From the NCBI GenBank assembly GCA_015832175.1, contig WJXW01000018.1, positions 930,001 to 994,000 on the forward strand: DNA of 64,000 bases. The letters are read 5' to 3'. Both the position numbers and the translations under genes were made by a program. The notes below the pieces were generated by a model, which had not been told where the DNA came from, did not search any database, and worked only from the letters and a program-made list of their open reading frames with translations. The DNA comes from Paraphaeosphaeria minitans (Eukaryota > Ascomycota > Dothideomycetes > Pleosporales > Didymosphaeriaceae). Of this stretch, positions 40,902 through 54,479 are shown piece by piece. Every line of letters starts with the position of its first letter. Within the stretch, counting starts at the first letter, position 1.

Positions 40902-43900
40902 GTAAGTCTATTAATAGAATTCTTTAATCTTTTATTAATAGTTTCCTAGGTGGTCCTTTAGTTCCTAAGTATTTTCACTATATAGGTAACCTTTCCACTT
41001 AATAAGGTACGCGTTGTTATGCTAATTATATTCTAGAATTCTTTTAACCTTAAATTTGTTTTCTTCCTTAGTCTAGTGGTAGAAGGTGGTTTTAACTGGT
41101 GTATTAGGGTCTACTAGTTCTAGTAGTAATACGTGGAATACTAGGTGTATCTTTGCATCTAGCGGTAGTTCCAACTTATAGTTCACTAGTAATATTTGCT
41201 TAGAAATGTAAAATAGTCTAACCTTAATATAATCTAGTTTCTTATGTTTTTTCTTCTAAGTTTAAAGGTTCTTTATAAGCAGATATGCTTTATCCCCCTT
41301 CTTTAGCTAAGGTGCCATTTTTTGTTTTTAGTTTTAGTATAAAATTAATTGCTGCTAAGCTTTCTTAAGATTCTCTTAGAGTTATTAGTGTATTTTCTTT
41401 ATATTTTCTACTATATTAATAGCTTCTTTTGCTTTAATTATTGTAGAAAATTGTTAATTAAAGAGATGTGGGTGTCTTCTGTGGTTTGCATAGAATAGTG
41501 TATGTCCTAATACTACTAATACTTTGTTATTATAGGCCAACTGTGCCATAGGTAGTAATAAAACCCAGTTATTCTTCTAACTGTTGTAGTAGATACGTAG
41601 GTACGTTTCCATAGTTTGGTTTATACGTTCTATCTATCCGTCCGTTTATGAATAGTAAGCCGTTAATAGCTTTTGTTTTATTCTAAGCAGTACTATGAGC
41701 GTTGTCTAATAATTTAACGTAAAGAGCTTGTCTCTGTCGCTAATAATTATTTTTAGGATTCTGTGGTGTCTAATTAGTTAGTCTAGGATAAGAAAAGCAA
41801 GTTCCTTTACTATTATTCTTTTAAGACATAGAATAAGCTTAACATACTTAGTTAGTTAGTAGACTATTACCAGTATACTATTGTATTTAATTCCTGTTAT
41901 TAGATCCTTAGAGTTTGGAATTCCTATAACAAAATCTATAGTAATGTCTTTCCATAGTACTATTAGTATTCTAATTGCTTACATCTCTCTATATTTGAGA
42001 TATATACTGTGTTTGTTTCTCTAGCATTCTGCACATTTATAGATGTAAGTTATTATAGCTTCCTTAATTCCTTTAAAGGTGTAATTCCTTTAGATAAGTT
42101 CTATTGTCTTTGTGATGCCTAGGTGTCCGTACATAGGGTTATCGTGGTATTGTCAGATAATCTTGGTCTATAGATGTTCCAGAACTTCTTAGTTAATTAC
42201 TAAAAGTTGGTTTAGTTCTACTATTAGTTCTAGAGATCCATCTTTGGCTTTGCGAAGGATTACAGAGAAGGTTTTTGCCTTTTCTTCTACTAGATTACTT
42301 TGTTGGCTAAGAGCGTCTACTCTACTATTTTCTTTTCCAGCTACATAGATAATTTTAAACTTATACTGCCTAGTGGTCTATAACTATCTTTATTGTTATA
42401 GCGTAAGTTCTTTTGTTGTTGTGAACCTTAGAAAGTTCTTATAATCTATATAGATTTCTAGCGTTAAGTAACTAAGTGTATAAATCCTCTAGTGCTTTAA
42501 GGCTTTAACAATAGCGTAGAGTTCCTTGTCGTGTACGTTGTATCGTGTTTTGGCGTTATTAAATTTGCATAAGTAATAGGCAATTAGGTGCTATTTGCTG
42601 TTACGTTTTTATTTAGCGTAGGCGCCTAGCGTAAGATCGCTAGCGTCTGTTTTAAAGCGTAGTGGTTTATTACTTCTAAAATAAATAAAGATAGGTTCTA
42701 TAGTATATACTGTCTTAAGGAGTTGGAATAATATTCTACACTTATCTATCTATTTAAAGGGTACGTCCTTCTTTATAAGATTTATTAAAGGTATCGTAAC
42801 CTTTACGTAATCTTGGATAAATTGTTAGTTAAATCCACAGAATTCTAAGAATTCTTAGATGTTCTTGGCTGTCTTTAGTATTAGCCAGTTCTTAATATAT
42901 TTAACTTTACTTAGTGCTATCTTAATTCCTTCTATAGTAATAATATGTCCTAGGAATTTAAGTTATTTAACATTAAACTTATATTTCTTAAGTTTAATGC
43001 AAAGGTATGCTTTGTCTAGTGCTTCTAGTATTATCTATACATACTTAGTGTGGTCCGATTTGTTTTTAGAAAAGATAAGGATATCATCTATATACGCAAT
43101 AACGAATATGTCTAGATATTTGCGGAGTACGTTATTAACAAGTGCTATAAAAGCTACTAGTGCGTTTGTAAGTCTAAAAGGCATAACCTTATATTTAAAT
43201 AGTCTGTAGCGTGATTAAAACGCTGTTTTCTATTCTTCACCTTTCTTAATTTGTATAAGGTGGTAACTGTCTCTTAGATTTATTATTATAAATATCTTAG
43301 CTTAAGATAGTCGATCTCGTAACTCTGTAATATTTAGTAGTAGATATTAGTTTTTTATTATTATGTTATTAAGTTATTAGTAGTTAACGCATAGTCTATC
43401 TAATCTATCCTTTTTCTTAACAAACATAAAAGGGCTTACTACTAGTAACTTTAATAGTTGTATATATCCTTTCTTAAGATTTGTCTTAATAAAATCACGT
43501 TCTTTAAGGAGTTCTTCTCCTATCTTACTATATAGTGGTCTAAAGGGTGGCGTTTTCCCTTCTTCTAGGTCTATCGTAAGATCCTAGGGTTAATGTTCTA
43601 GTAGGTTTACTTTTCCTTCTTTTTCTGTAAACATATATGTCTATTTCCTATACTCTCTTAGTAAGGTAAGGGGTGTGCTATTATCCTCCTTCTTACGCTT
43701 CTTAATTTGGTAGTTCCTACTAGCGTCTACTAAAGTGTGCTTCTGTTTTTTAACTGTCTATTATAGTATTATGTTATTAATAACTCCCTTATCTACTATT
43801 ATTTTTAGTTAATATATAGGCTTTGCTTATAATGCATAATTATAGCGTTTAAATAATATTTTTTTTATACCCTAGTTAATCTGTAGGTTGTGTATTATTA

Positions 43901-46107
43901 ACTAAAGTAATCCTAAGACTAACTTATGCTTAGATCCTAGTAAGACATCTAAGGTAAGTTCCTCTCTATGTCCTTAGACTGTTATCGTGGTAGTGACCTC
44001 CTAGTATATTTAAGGTGTCTTAGGCATTAGGGATCTATTCGCGACATAGATAATATAGGGTACTTCTTTCTTTAATATTATAAGTCCTACTTGTCTTACT
44101 ATCTAATAAGATATAAAGTTCCTTCCTACTCCTAAGTCTATAAGAGCTTAAGCCTATATTCCTTTAAACTATACTAGTAGCTTAATTAATGCTGTACTTA
44201 CTATAGCATTTAATTTAATAAAGGCGTTTTCTCGTCTAAGTTTAGGCCTAAAAAAGACATCTGTTTGTGTAGGTTATAGTTAAGTTCTAGTATCTAGTAT
44301 ACGTTTCTAAGCATCCGCTTCTATTATTATTCTTAAGTATGTGGCTTATATAGATTGTCTTCTTCTTCTTCCTATAAGGATGTTCTTCTGTTTTTCCTCC
44401 TACGGTCTTTACTATTCCTATATACTAGTTAAATTAGTAGCTCTATTATTACTTCTTATATAGGGCAGTTTGTAAAGCTGTCTAAACGTTTAGCTATGTA
44501 GTGGTATTCGCAGTCTTAGTTTAGACACGTGTACTAGTATAGTTGTATATAGTCTCTATTAATAAGTATATTACAGTATTTATTGCCCTTTAGCGTGAGA
44601 TAAGGAAAGTATTTTACTTATTATTTATCCTAGAGGTGTTTGTTGTAAGCTGTAATAGGGTAGTCTATCCACATCTATCTATAGCGTAGTTTTCTTCTAG
44701 TTTATTTCTTATTCTCTTTTTTTTCTGCCTTATATTATGCGTATGTTGGTTCTTCGCAATACGTCCACATATAGAATTAGTGTGTAGGATTTTAGTGGTC
44801 TAGGTAGTACTTTAGTACGTAGTCTAACTTCTTATTTCTATAGAGTTGTATTCCTTTTGGTGCCTAGTAGGGTTCTATGTAGTCCTAAATATTTAATTTG
44901 TACTTAGGTAACATAGGGTTGTCTTCTTCCCGCCTACTTTGTGGGTAAGGAGTAGGAGATCTTAGTATCTCTTCTACGTCTTCTGCGTTGTAGTATATGT
45001 TAGAGTTGTCTTCTAGATCTTCGTATAATTATAAGTTAGGTAAATCTAATTACTTACTTTATTCTAGTGTAACACGTTAGTAACTAAATAGTGTTGTAAT
45101 AACTTCCTATTCCTTATTAGGTTCTTAGTCCTTAATAGTTAGTACATTTAACTTAGTTTAATAGACTTTGTTCTTTAATCTATAGTTCCTGGCTATATAG
45201 CCTAGTTTGCCACATGTAAAGCATTTACAGGTCTTAGTTATTAGTTATTAACTTCTATTAGAGACGCGTTTGTTAGGCTACTTAGGGCCTATCCTTCCTC
45301 CTTTTCTTTTACCTATGTAGTTAAACTAGACATCTTCTATTAGTTTGTATCTCTAGTAGTTCCTTAGCTATTGCTTTTAGACAATTCTAATAGGGTTCTT
45401 ATAAACCACTTTTGCTAGTTATCTAAAGCTTATTGCCCTAGGGTTTTAGTAGAGCTTCTGTTACAATAAAAACCACTCTTTGTTAATTCTAATAGTTTCT
45501 TTGTATAGTTCTTTAAGGTTAGTGATTTATGCACCACTACGTAAGAGTTCCTTACATAGTTTCTATTTAAGTCCTTATTTATACATGTCCTAAAGAGATT
45601 TATTGTCCTAGTTAAGTTGCACAGCGTATCTATAAAACTTAGCTATATACTTAGCTACTAATCGTTTCTAAATTATAGTCTAAATCTTTGCTTTTGCAAT
45701 AGAGTCCTTATTAGTAATCCTAAAGAGTTATTTAAGGCATTTCTTAAAGTTATTATAATCCTTAATAATATTAACTATATTAGCATAGTTGTCTGCGTAG
45801 TTATTGTTGTTATTATTATAGTCCATTCCTAGGTACTTTTTAAGGTAGAGATGGATCTATAATCCTGTATCTCCTCGCATGTATGTCACTACGAAGATAA
45901 CCTTCTTTTTATCTTTAAGGGGTTTGTCTAAGTTAAAAAAGTAGAGGTCTAACTAAAGAATCTAGACATTAGTTTAAGATTGTTCGCTAAAGTAGAGATT
46001 AGGTTTATACGCCTTACTGCTATCTTTTATAAAAGTAATCTTAGCGGCACCTAAAGCTGTAGAAGAGGTAGGAGTTTGTAAAGTACTTATATTAAGAGTG
46101 TTTAAGA

Positions 46108-46518
46108 TATTAAATCTAAGAGGGTAGCTAGTCCTAAAGGGTTAAGGTTAGTTCTTAGGTAGGAGTACTTACAGGAGGTAGAAGGTCTTATTAATACAAT
46201 AGTATCTTATAAAGTGTAACAAGTTAACAATTTGGTCTACTAGAATCCAAACGATAGATTAATAAACAGATTAAACATAAGTATAGAGAGCCCATCCTTA
46301 CGTTCCTATATACTAAGGCTGCTCCGCTGCTTAGTGCCACTAAGCAACTAAGCACTTCACGTAACTAGCTCTACTACTTAGTGCCACTAAGCAACTAAGC
46401 ACATTACGTAACCTAATCTAAGTTACTTAGCGTCTCTTTGTTACGTTTGTAACCCTATTGTCGCTTTATCACACCTTTATAAGCGCCCGAGTCCCACGTT
46501 GTTATCTGGTACGTAACA
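46108..46518 (-). repeat. 5' LTR of element A (411 bp)
   Basis: Minus-strand TGTTACGTACCAG start (intact TG) to TTTAATA end, same length as the other LTR. The next bases on the plus strand, 46519-46523, are the second CTCTT target copy. Confidence 0.9.
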
Positions 46519-49500
46519 CTCTTACGTAGTAGTGCACAAATTGCTAACCTTAAAGAACTGTATAAAGAAACTATTAGAATTAATAAAGAGTGGTTTTTAT
46601 TGCAATAAGAGCTCTACTAAAACCCTAGGGCGATAAGCTTTAGATAACTAGCAAAAGTAGTTTATAAGAACCCTATTAGAATTGTCTAAAAGCAATAGCT
46701 AAGGAACTACTAGAGATACGAACTAATAGAAGATATCTAGTTTAACTACATAGGCAAAGGAAAAGGAGAAAAGATAGGCCCTAAGCAGCCTAATAAACGC
46801 GTCTCTAATAGAAGTTAATAACTAATAACTAAGACCTATAAATGCTTTGTATGTAGTAAACTAGGCTATATAGCTAGAAACTATAGATTAAAGAACAAAG
46901 TCTATTAAACTAAGTTAAATATACTAACTATTAAGGACTAAGAACCTAATAAGGAATAGGAAGTTATTATAACGCTATTTAGTCACTAACGCGTTACACT
47001 AGAATAAAGTAAGTAATTAGATTTACCTAACTTACGATTATACAAAGATCTAGAAGACAACTCTAATATATACTATAACGTAGAAGACGTAGAAGAGATA
47101 CTAAGATCTCCTACTCCTTACCTATAAAGTAGGTAGGAAGAAGACAACCCTATATCACCTAACTATAAACTAAATGTTTAGGACTATATAGAACCCCACT
47201 AGGCACTAAAAGGGATGCAACCCTATAAAAATAAGGAATTAGACTACGTACTAAAGTACTATCTAGACCACTAAAATCCTATATACTAATTCTATATGTA
47301 GACACATTGCGAAGAACCAACATGCGTATAACATAAGATAGAAAAAGAGGAGAATAAGAAATAACCTAGAAAGAAACTATACTACAGATAGATATAGACA
47401 GACTGCCCTATCGCAGCTTATAACAAACACCTCTAGAATAAATAATAAGTAAAATACTTTCCTCACTTTACGCTAAAGGGTAACAAATGCTGTAATATAC
47501 TTATTAATAGAGACTATATATAACTATACTAGTACACGTGTCTAAACTAAGACTGTAAATACTACTATATAGCCAAACATTTAGATAGCTTTATAAACTA
47601 CCCTACGTAAGAAGTAATAATAGAGCTACTAATTTAACTAGTACACAGGAATAGTAAAGACTGTAGAAGGAAAAACAGAGGAACATCCTTATAGGAAGAA
47701 AAAAAAAACGATCTACACAAGCTACGTACTTAAGAATAATAATAGAAGCAGATACTTAGAAACGCATACTAGATACTAGAACTTAACTATAACCTACACA
47801 AACAGATGTCTTTTTTAGGCCTAAATTTAGACAAGAAGACACCTTTATTAAATTAAATACTATAGTAAGCATAGTATTAATTAAGCTACTAGTATAGCTT
47901 AAAGGAATATAGGCTTAAGCTCTTATAGACTTAGAAGCAGGAAGGAACTTTATATCTTATTAAATAGTAAGACAAGTAGGACTTGTAATATTAGAGAAAA
48001 AAGTACCCTATATTATTTATGTCGCAAATAGATCCCTAATGCCCAAGACACCTTAGATATACTAGGAGGTCACTACCATAATAATAGTCTAAGGACATAG
48101 AGAGAAACTTACCTTAGATGTCTTACTAGGATCTAAGCATAAGTTAGTCTTAGAATTACCTTAGTTAATAATACACAACCTACAGATTAACTAGGGTACA
48201 AAGAAAATATTATTTAAACGCTGTAATTGTGCATTATAAGCAAAGCCTATATATTAACTAAAAATAATAGTAGATAAGGGAGTTATTAACAATATAATAC
48301 TACAATAGATAGTTAAAAAATAGAAGCATACCTTAGCAGACACTAGCAGGAACTACTAGGTTAAGAAGCGCAAGAAGGAGAATAACAGCACACCCCTTAC
48401 CTTACTAAGAGAGTACAGGAAATAGACATATATATTTATAGAAAAAGAAAGAAAAGCAAACCTACTAGAACATTAACCCTAAGATCTTACAATAGACCTA
48501 GAAGAAGGGAAGACACTACCCTTTAGACTACTATATAGTAAGATAGGAGAAGAACTCCTTAAAGAACGTAATTTTATTAAGACAAACCTTAAAAAAGGAT
48601 ATATATAACTATTAAAGTTACTAGCAGTAAGCCTTTTTATATTTATTAAGAAAAAGGATAGATTAGACAGACTATACGTTAACTACTAATAACTTAATAA
48701 TATAATAATAAAGAACTAATATCTACTACTAAATATTATAGAGTTACAAGATTAACTATCTTAAGCTAAGATATTTATAATAATAGATCTAAGAGACAGT
48801 TACCACCTTATACAAATTAAGAAAGGTAAAGAATAGAAAATAGTGTTTTAATTACGCTATAGACTATTTAAATATAAGGTTATACCTTTTAGACTTACAA
48901 ACGCACTAGCAGCTTTTATAGCACTTATTAACAACGTACTCTGCGAACATGTAGACATATTTATTATTACGTATATAGACGATATCCTCGTCTTTTCTAA
49001 AAACAAATTAGACTACACAAAGTATGTATAAATAGTACTAGAAGCACTAGACAAAGTATGCCTTTGTATTAAACTTAAAAAATGCAAGTTTTTAACGTTA
49101 AACAACTTAAATTCCTAGGATATATTATTACTATAGAAGGAATCGAGATAGCACTAAGTAAAGTTAAATGTATTAAGAACTAGCTAATACTAAAGATAGC
49201 TAAGAACATCTAAAAATTCTTAGGATTCTATAGGTTTAACTAACAATTTATCTAAGGTTACGCAAAGGTTATAATACCCTTAATAAATCTTATAAAGAAG
49301 GACGTACCCTTTAAATAGATAGATAAGTGTAGAATGTTATTCTAACTCCTTAAGATAGTATGTATTATAGAACCTATCCTTATTTATTTTAGAAGTAATA
49401 AACTACTACGCTTTAAAATAGACGCTAGCAATCTTGCGCTAGGCGCCTACACTAAATAAGAATGTAACAGCAAATAGCACCTAATTGCCTATTACTTATA

Positions 49501-51166
49501 CAAATTTAATAACGCTAAAACACAATACAACGTACATAATAAAGAACTCTACGCTATTATTAAAGCTTTAAAGCATTAGAGGATTTACGCGCTTAGTTAC
49601 TTAACGCTAGAAATCTACACAAATTATAAGAACCTTCTAAGGTTCACGATAACAAAAGAACTTACGCTATAATAACAAAGATAGTTGTAAACTATAAGGC
49701 AGTATAAGTTTAAAATTATCTATATAGCTAGAAAAGAAAATGGCAGAGTAGATACTCTTAGCTAACAAAGTAATCTAGTAGAAGAAAAAGTAAAAACTTT
49801 CTCTATAATCCTTCGCAAAGCCAAAGATAGATCTCTAGAGCTAATAGTAGAACTAAATTAACTTTTAGTAATTAACTAAGAAGTTCTGGAACATCTACAG
49901 ACTAAGATTATTTAACAATACCACAATAACCCTATGTACGGACACTTAGGCATCACAAAAACAATAGAACTTATCTAAAGGAATTATACCTTTAAAGGAA
50001 TTAAGGAAGCTATAATAACTTATATCTATAAATGTATAAAATACTAAAGAAATAAATATAGCACATATCTTAAATATAGAGAGATATAAGTAATTAGAAT
50101 ACTAACAGCACTATAAGAAGACATTGCTATAGATTTTGTCACAGGAATTCTAAACTCTAAGGATTTAACAATAGGAATTAAATACAATAGTATACTAGTA
50201 GTAGTCTACTAACTAACTAAGTATATTAAGCTTATTCTATGTCTTAAAAGAATAACGGCAAAGAAACTTACTTTTCTTATTCTAGACTAACTAATTAGAC
50301 ATTACAGAATCCCAAAAATAATTATTAGCAACAGAGATAAGCTCTTTACGTTAAATTATTAGATAACACTTATAGCCCTGCTTAGAACGAAACGAAAGCT
50401 ATTAATAGCTTACTATCTATAAATAGATAGATAGACAGAACGTATAAACTAAACTATAGAAACGTACCTACGCATCTACTATAACAGTTAGAAGAATAAC
50501 TAGGTTTTATTACTACCTATAGCACAGTTAGCCTATAATAACAAAGTATTAGTAGTATTAGGACATACACTGTTCTATATAAACTATAGAAGACACCTAC
50601 ATCTCTTTAATTAACAATTTCCTACGACAATTAAAGCAAAAGAAGCTATAGATATAGTAGAAAATATAAAGAAAATACACTAACAACTCTAAAAGAATCT
50701 TAAGAAAGCTTAGCAGCAATTAATTTTATACTAAAACTAAAAACGAAAAATAGCACCTTAGCTAAAGAAAGGGGATAAAGCATATCTACTTATAAAGAAC
50801 CTTTAAACTTAGAAGAAGAAACACAAGAAACTAGATTATATTAAGGTTAGACTATTTTACATTTCTAAGCAAATATTACTAGTGAACTATAAGTTAGAAA
50901 TACCGCCAGATGTAAAGATACACCTAGTATTTTACGTATTACTACTAGAACTAGTAGACCCTAATACACTAGTTAAAACCACCTTCTACTACTAGACTAA
51001 GGAAGAAAACAAATTTAAAGTTAAAAGAATTCTAGAATACAATTAGTATAATAACACGTACCTTATTAAGTAGATAGGTTACCTACACAGTAAAAACACT
51101 TAGGAACTAAAGAACTACCTAAGAAACTGTTAACAAAAGATTAAAGAATTCTATTAACAGACCTAC

Positions 51167-51685
51167 CTAAGATAGTAACGCTAAGGAATTATCCTAGAAC
51201 TCTAGAGGCAGGTTGTCTATTGTAGACTATGTAGACGTGCTAAGTTTAGCCAGACTAGTAGGCTAAGTAGGATAGGCTAGGTTCTCCTCTAACTCTAACT
51301 CTATTAGCGTAGCACTCTCTACCGCGATAACCTTACTAGCACGCTTTTTGTTCTACACTAATTATTTTAATAACTAATCTTTTTTTATACGCGCTACACG
51401 TAGGGCTTTAAACGCTACGTCTTATTCTTTTTACGCCTCTAATATTTACGCCTCTAATTTCTTCTTTTTAGTAATTAACTGTAAGAACTTATTTCTAGTA
51501 ATAGCTATATTACACTTTAAGCCTTATTTCTAACACTTACTACACTTCCCTAAGCTAATATAGACTTTATAAATACAGGAATATAACTTATAGAAGGAGC
51601 ACTTTAATACTATAACTACTTTATAGTTTTTAATAGTAGAGATAAGGCTGTGACAACACTTTATAGAATTATAGTTAGTAGGCAT
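51167..51685 (-). pseudogene. Antisense ORF relic in element B (173 codons)
   Basis: Exact positional and length counterpart of 40383-40901 in A: it starts 38 bp inside the 3' LTR, has 173 codons and no indel relative to A. Residue blocks are the same (TKKKKLEA, FKALRVARI, ELELEENLA). Here LGKCSKC keeps a Cys that A has as Tyr, while B has stops where A reads Gln (e.g. KQDLK, LAQNKK) or Trp (PTWPTS). Confidence 0.6.
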
Positions 51686-51722
51686 AATTCTTTAGGACAA
51701 AGAATAGAAAGGGAGGGGATAA

Positions 51723-52133
51723 TATTACGTACTAGATAATAACATAGGACTTAGGCGCTTATAAAGGTGTAATAAAGTAATAATAGGGTTATAAATGTAA
51801 TAAAGAGACGCTAAGTAACTTAGATTAGGTTACGTAATGTGCTTAGTTGCTTAGCAGCACTAAGTAGTAGAGCTAGTTACGTAAAGTGCTTAGTTACTTA
51901 GTGGCACTAAGCAGCGGAGCAGCCTTAGTATATAGAAACGCAAAAATAGGCTCTCTATACTTATATTTAATCTGTTTATTAATCTATTGTTTAGATTCTA
52001 GCAGACCAAATTATTAACTTATTACACTTTGTAAGATACTATCGTATTAATAAGACCTTTCACCTTCTGTAAGTACTCCTGCCTAAGAACTAACCTTAAC
52101 CCTTTAGGACTAGCTACCCTCTTGGATTTAACA
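51723..52133 (+). repeat. 3' LTR of element B (411 bp)
   Basis: Starts TATTACGTAC right after GGGAGGGGATAA and ends TTGGATTTAACA. It is followed by CTAAA (52134-52138), matching 38954-38958. Confidence 0.92.
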
Positions 52134-52138
52134 CTAAA

Positions 52139-53600
52139 TAGTAAGATTTAAATAGCTATTATTCTTATAGACGCTAGTAGTGCGAAGAATAGCACCTAGG
52201 ATAACACCCTATATACCTAGGCTATAGATAAAGTAAGCTAGTTTATATAGAAAATTGTAGTTTACATGCTAATTAGTCTTTACTATAAAGAGGAGGTATA
52301 GGTTAGAGGATAAAGGGTAACCTTCTAGACCTTCTAGTACCTTCTCTCCCCTAGTACTAGTTATCTAGAATAGTAGAGACTAGAGTAATAGAGGGTAGAT
52401 CGAACGTAGTTAAATAGAGTAATAAAACCTTAGGTATAGGCTTAAAATTGCTATCTAGGATGGAGAGTACACGTAGAAGATAACTCTCCTTATATACATA
52501 TAGTAGAGATTCTAGAGTATTCTACTTAGTAATTCTCTACTATCTATAACGTTACCTATGACGTCACCTATGACGTCACCTTATGACGTCACCTATAACG
52601 TTACCTAGTATCCATAGGGCTATGACGTCATTATGACGTTATTATAGAAAGTTCTAGAATATAGAAAAGGTAACTCTAGGAACCTTTAAAGGTTACCTAT
52701 TCCTTACAATACGCACTTAATAAGTAGTAGATGTTATAATTATTAATAGTCTAGTAGGTTTTCGGTAAGAAAATATTTATAGGTCTTATATAGCTATCTT
52801 AGGTAATTATATTATATAACCTCTTAGCGACAATTACGTAACCTACTTATAATAAGATATTATAATCCCTCTCTACTCTTATTATAACACTAAACACTAT
52901 ATAATAACGTAAACTAAGTAAATAGCTAAGCGCAGTACTAGTAGTAAGTATAAACTAAAACCTCTCTTTACTAAAGCTATATATAAAACAGCTACACTAA
53001 AACTAGTAATAAAGACATACTAATATAAGCTAGGTATTAGGTTAATATAGCTTCTTATTACAGCTATAAGCTAATATCACGTAGTAGTTACTCTATAAGA
53101 GATTAGTTAATATTAAAAGAGTATAAAACTCTTTATTAAAAAGCTACTTTTCTCCTACTTTATACATAAGATTGCGAAAAAAGTATTAGTTATTATAAAT
53201 TTCTACTTTTAGAGCTTTGCTATATATGCATTGAAAAAAGCCTATAAAGTATTTCTAGTTAGATTAATAAAGGGTAGGTGCGATTATTATTTATTAATGT
53301 TACTATATACACTAATAAGAATTTATATAGATATAAATCTTAACATAATTTTTGTAAAACGCATTATAATTTAAGTTAAACACTCCTAGCTAGCTTACTA
53401 ATACTATAATAAGTCTAGTCCTTACGTATTTTTATAAAAGATATAGTTTATAATAGAGTTTACATCTTTAAGAGTATAGTGCATAGGATTTAATTTTAAG
53501 TATAGGTTATAGCTTAGTTACTAGCCTAGATAGATACGCTATAATAATAAACTATAATAATTATTATTATATTAACCACTGCGCGTTCTAGTATAGGGCC
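52139..53600. other. Unclassified RIPped DNA, possible LTR at the left
   Basis: No coding block recognised. 52139-52700 looks like an LTR or promoter: CT-rich and GGTAACC-type runs around a TGACGTCA array. The rest is AT-rich with stops in all frames. Confidence 0.4.
52547..52641. promoter_or_regulatory. Array of seven TGACGTCA (CRE-type) sites or their RIP derivatives
   Basis: TGACGTCA begins at 52559, 52571, 52584 and 52623. TAACGTTA (both outer G/C mutated) begins at 52547 and 52596, and TGACGTTA at 52634. Spacing is mostly 12-13 bp. The unit is ACCTATGACGTC. TGACGTCA is the ATF/CREB bZIP site. Confidence 0.6.
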
Positions 53601-53639
53601 TATATCTCTATTACTATACTATCCTAAAAAGAAGCTATA

Positions 53640-54258
53640 TTTACGTGTATAGGCCCTATAACGTCTCCTATTATATCTGCCTCTTAATAGAGCTGCTCTA
53701 GTTCCCTATACTTATATACTAGTAAGCTTTTAATGTTCACTTCTACACTACTTACTCTATTAATTAGCTTATATATTGCTATAAGAGTATATATAGGCCT
53801 AATCTAGGTTTTTAGATTAAGTTTATATAGCTAATTAAATATATGCTACCTCTACTTAAGAACTCTAAAGCACCGCTCTATAATATTCCTTAGTAATAAG
53901 TGTTAGTAATTATATAACTTTAGTGTCTGTACAGTTTATCGTACAAACAGCACTGAGTGAAATGGGGGCCTGCCTACCTGTGGGGACCCGCATAAGGACC
54001 CACTAATTAGGTTAGCGCTAAGAGGCAGAGACTTTATAAAGCCCTTAGTGCCCCTTTGTACGATAGACTAGACGTAATTAATTAAACCTACTTCTTACCC
54101 TTTGCACAATAGTATACTATTAACCCTTAAATGCTTAATTGCAGATTAAGCCAAACCTACATTTAGTTATATTAATAGTCTTCTATCTATAGCCTATACT
54201 ATCTCCTAAAGATAATACCAGACACCATAATATAAAGTAAGTGTTATCTTAGTATTTA
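53640..54258 (-). pseudogene. PIF/Harbinger-type (DDE_Tnp_4) transposase relic, split by a solo LTR
   Basis: On the minus strand, from 54258 down: L-T-L-Y-Y-G-V-W-Y-Y-L resembles the PYRGVRYHL block of this family. After the solo LTR, L-K-L-Y-N-Y then LLLRNIIERCFRVLK resembles ELFNLRH...LRNVIERVFGVLKRR, which holds the catalytic Glu, followed by an IRPIYTLIAIYKLIN block matching the ALAALHNFI region. Removing 53924-54161 and one TTTAG keeps the frame continuous. Stops are TAG/TAA, RIP-like. The N-terminal half is absent because another LTR element begins at 54264. Confidence 0.65.
53924..54161 (+). repeat. Solo LTR, 238-bp family, copy 2, with TTTAG target duplication
   Basis: TGTCTGTACAG start, CCAAACCTACA end, with TTTAG at 53919-53923 and 54162-54166. 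It is less RIPped than copy 1 (38623) and sits inside the Harbinger relic. Confidence 0.9.
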
Positions 54259-54263
54259 GATAT

Positions 54264-54479
54264 TGTGAGATCTGGTTATAGGCAATAGTACTTGCTTCAC
54301 ACTAGAAAGGACAGTGAAAGGATAACTCTAGTAATATTAATAGAATAATACTTGTCTTGTGTTAAGTTAACGTGTAGTGTAGGTTTTACGTAGCTAGCTT
54401 ACTTAGCGTATAGACCCTCTATAAGGCCTTAGCGCTAGATACTATAACACTATAATAATATTATAATCTACCTGTTACA
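54264..54479 (-). repeat. 3' LTR of H (216 bp)
   Basis: Minus-strand TGTAACAGG start and CTCACA end, intact TG...CA. Same family as the solo LTR at 7746-7960. Confidence 0.85.

Larger units (their letters stand above)
39935..46518 (-). mobile_element. Complete Ty3/gypsy chromovirus A, nested in B
   Basis: 6584-bp element on the minus strand with two 411-bp LTRs and a CTCTT target duplication. Read 5' to 3': LTR 46518-46108, gag about 46080-44350 (knuckle relic near 45210), protease, RT with YIDDILIFS (about 43060-43095), RNase H, integrase, chromodomain (about 40950-41100), purine tract, LTR 40345-39935. It is RIPped throughout but somewhat less than B and D (more TGG, CAA and CAG kept), in line with a younger insertion. 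Confidence 0.93.
38959..52133 (+). mobile_element. Complete Ty3/gypsy chromovirus B, interrupted by element A
   Basis: The element is split as 38959-39934 plus 46524-52133 (the segment 46519-46523 is the A target duplication), 6.58 kb without A. It has 411-bp LTRs and is flanked by CTAAA on both sides (38954-38958 and 52134-52138). Order: LTR, gag with zinc-knuckle relic KTYKCFVCSKLGYIARNY (about 46826-46879), protease, RT with YIDDILVFS (about 48972-49000), RNase H, integrase with HHCC relic (about 49915-50060), chromodomain (about 51000-51150), purine tract GGGAGGGGATAA, LTR. All frames are broken by RIP-type stops. Confidence 0.93.

Noticed and set aside
42859..43209. 116-aa plus-strand ORF in AT-rich DNA
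   Set aside because: It is the complement of the reverse transcriptase of element A, open by chance. Unlike the 40383 antisense ORF it is not kept in B, D or E.
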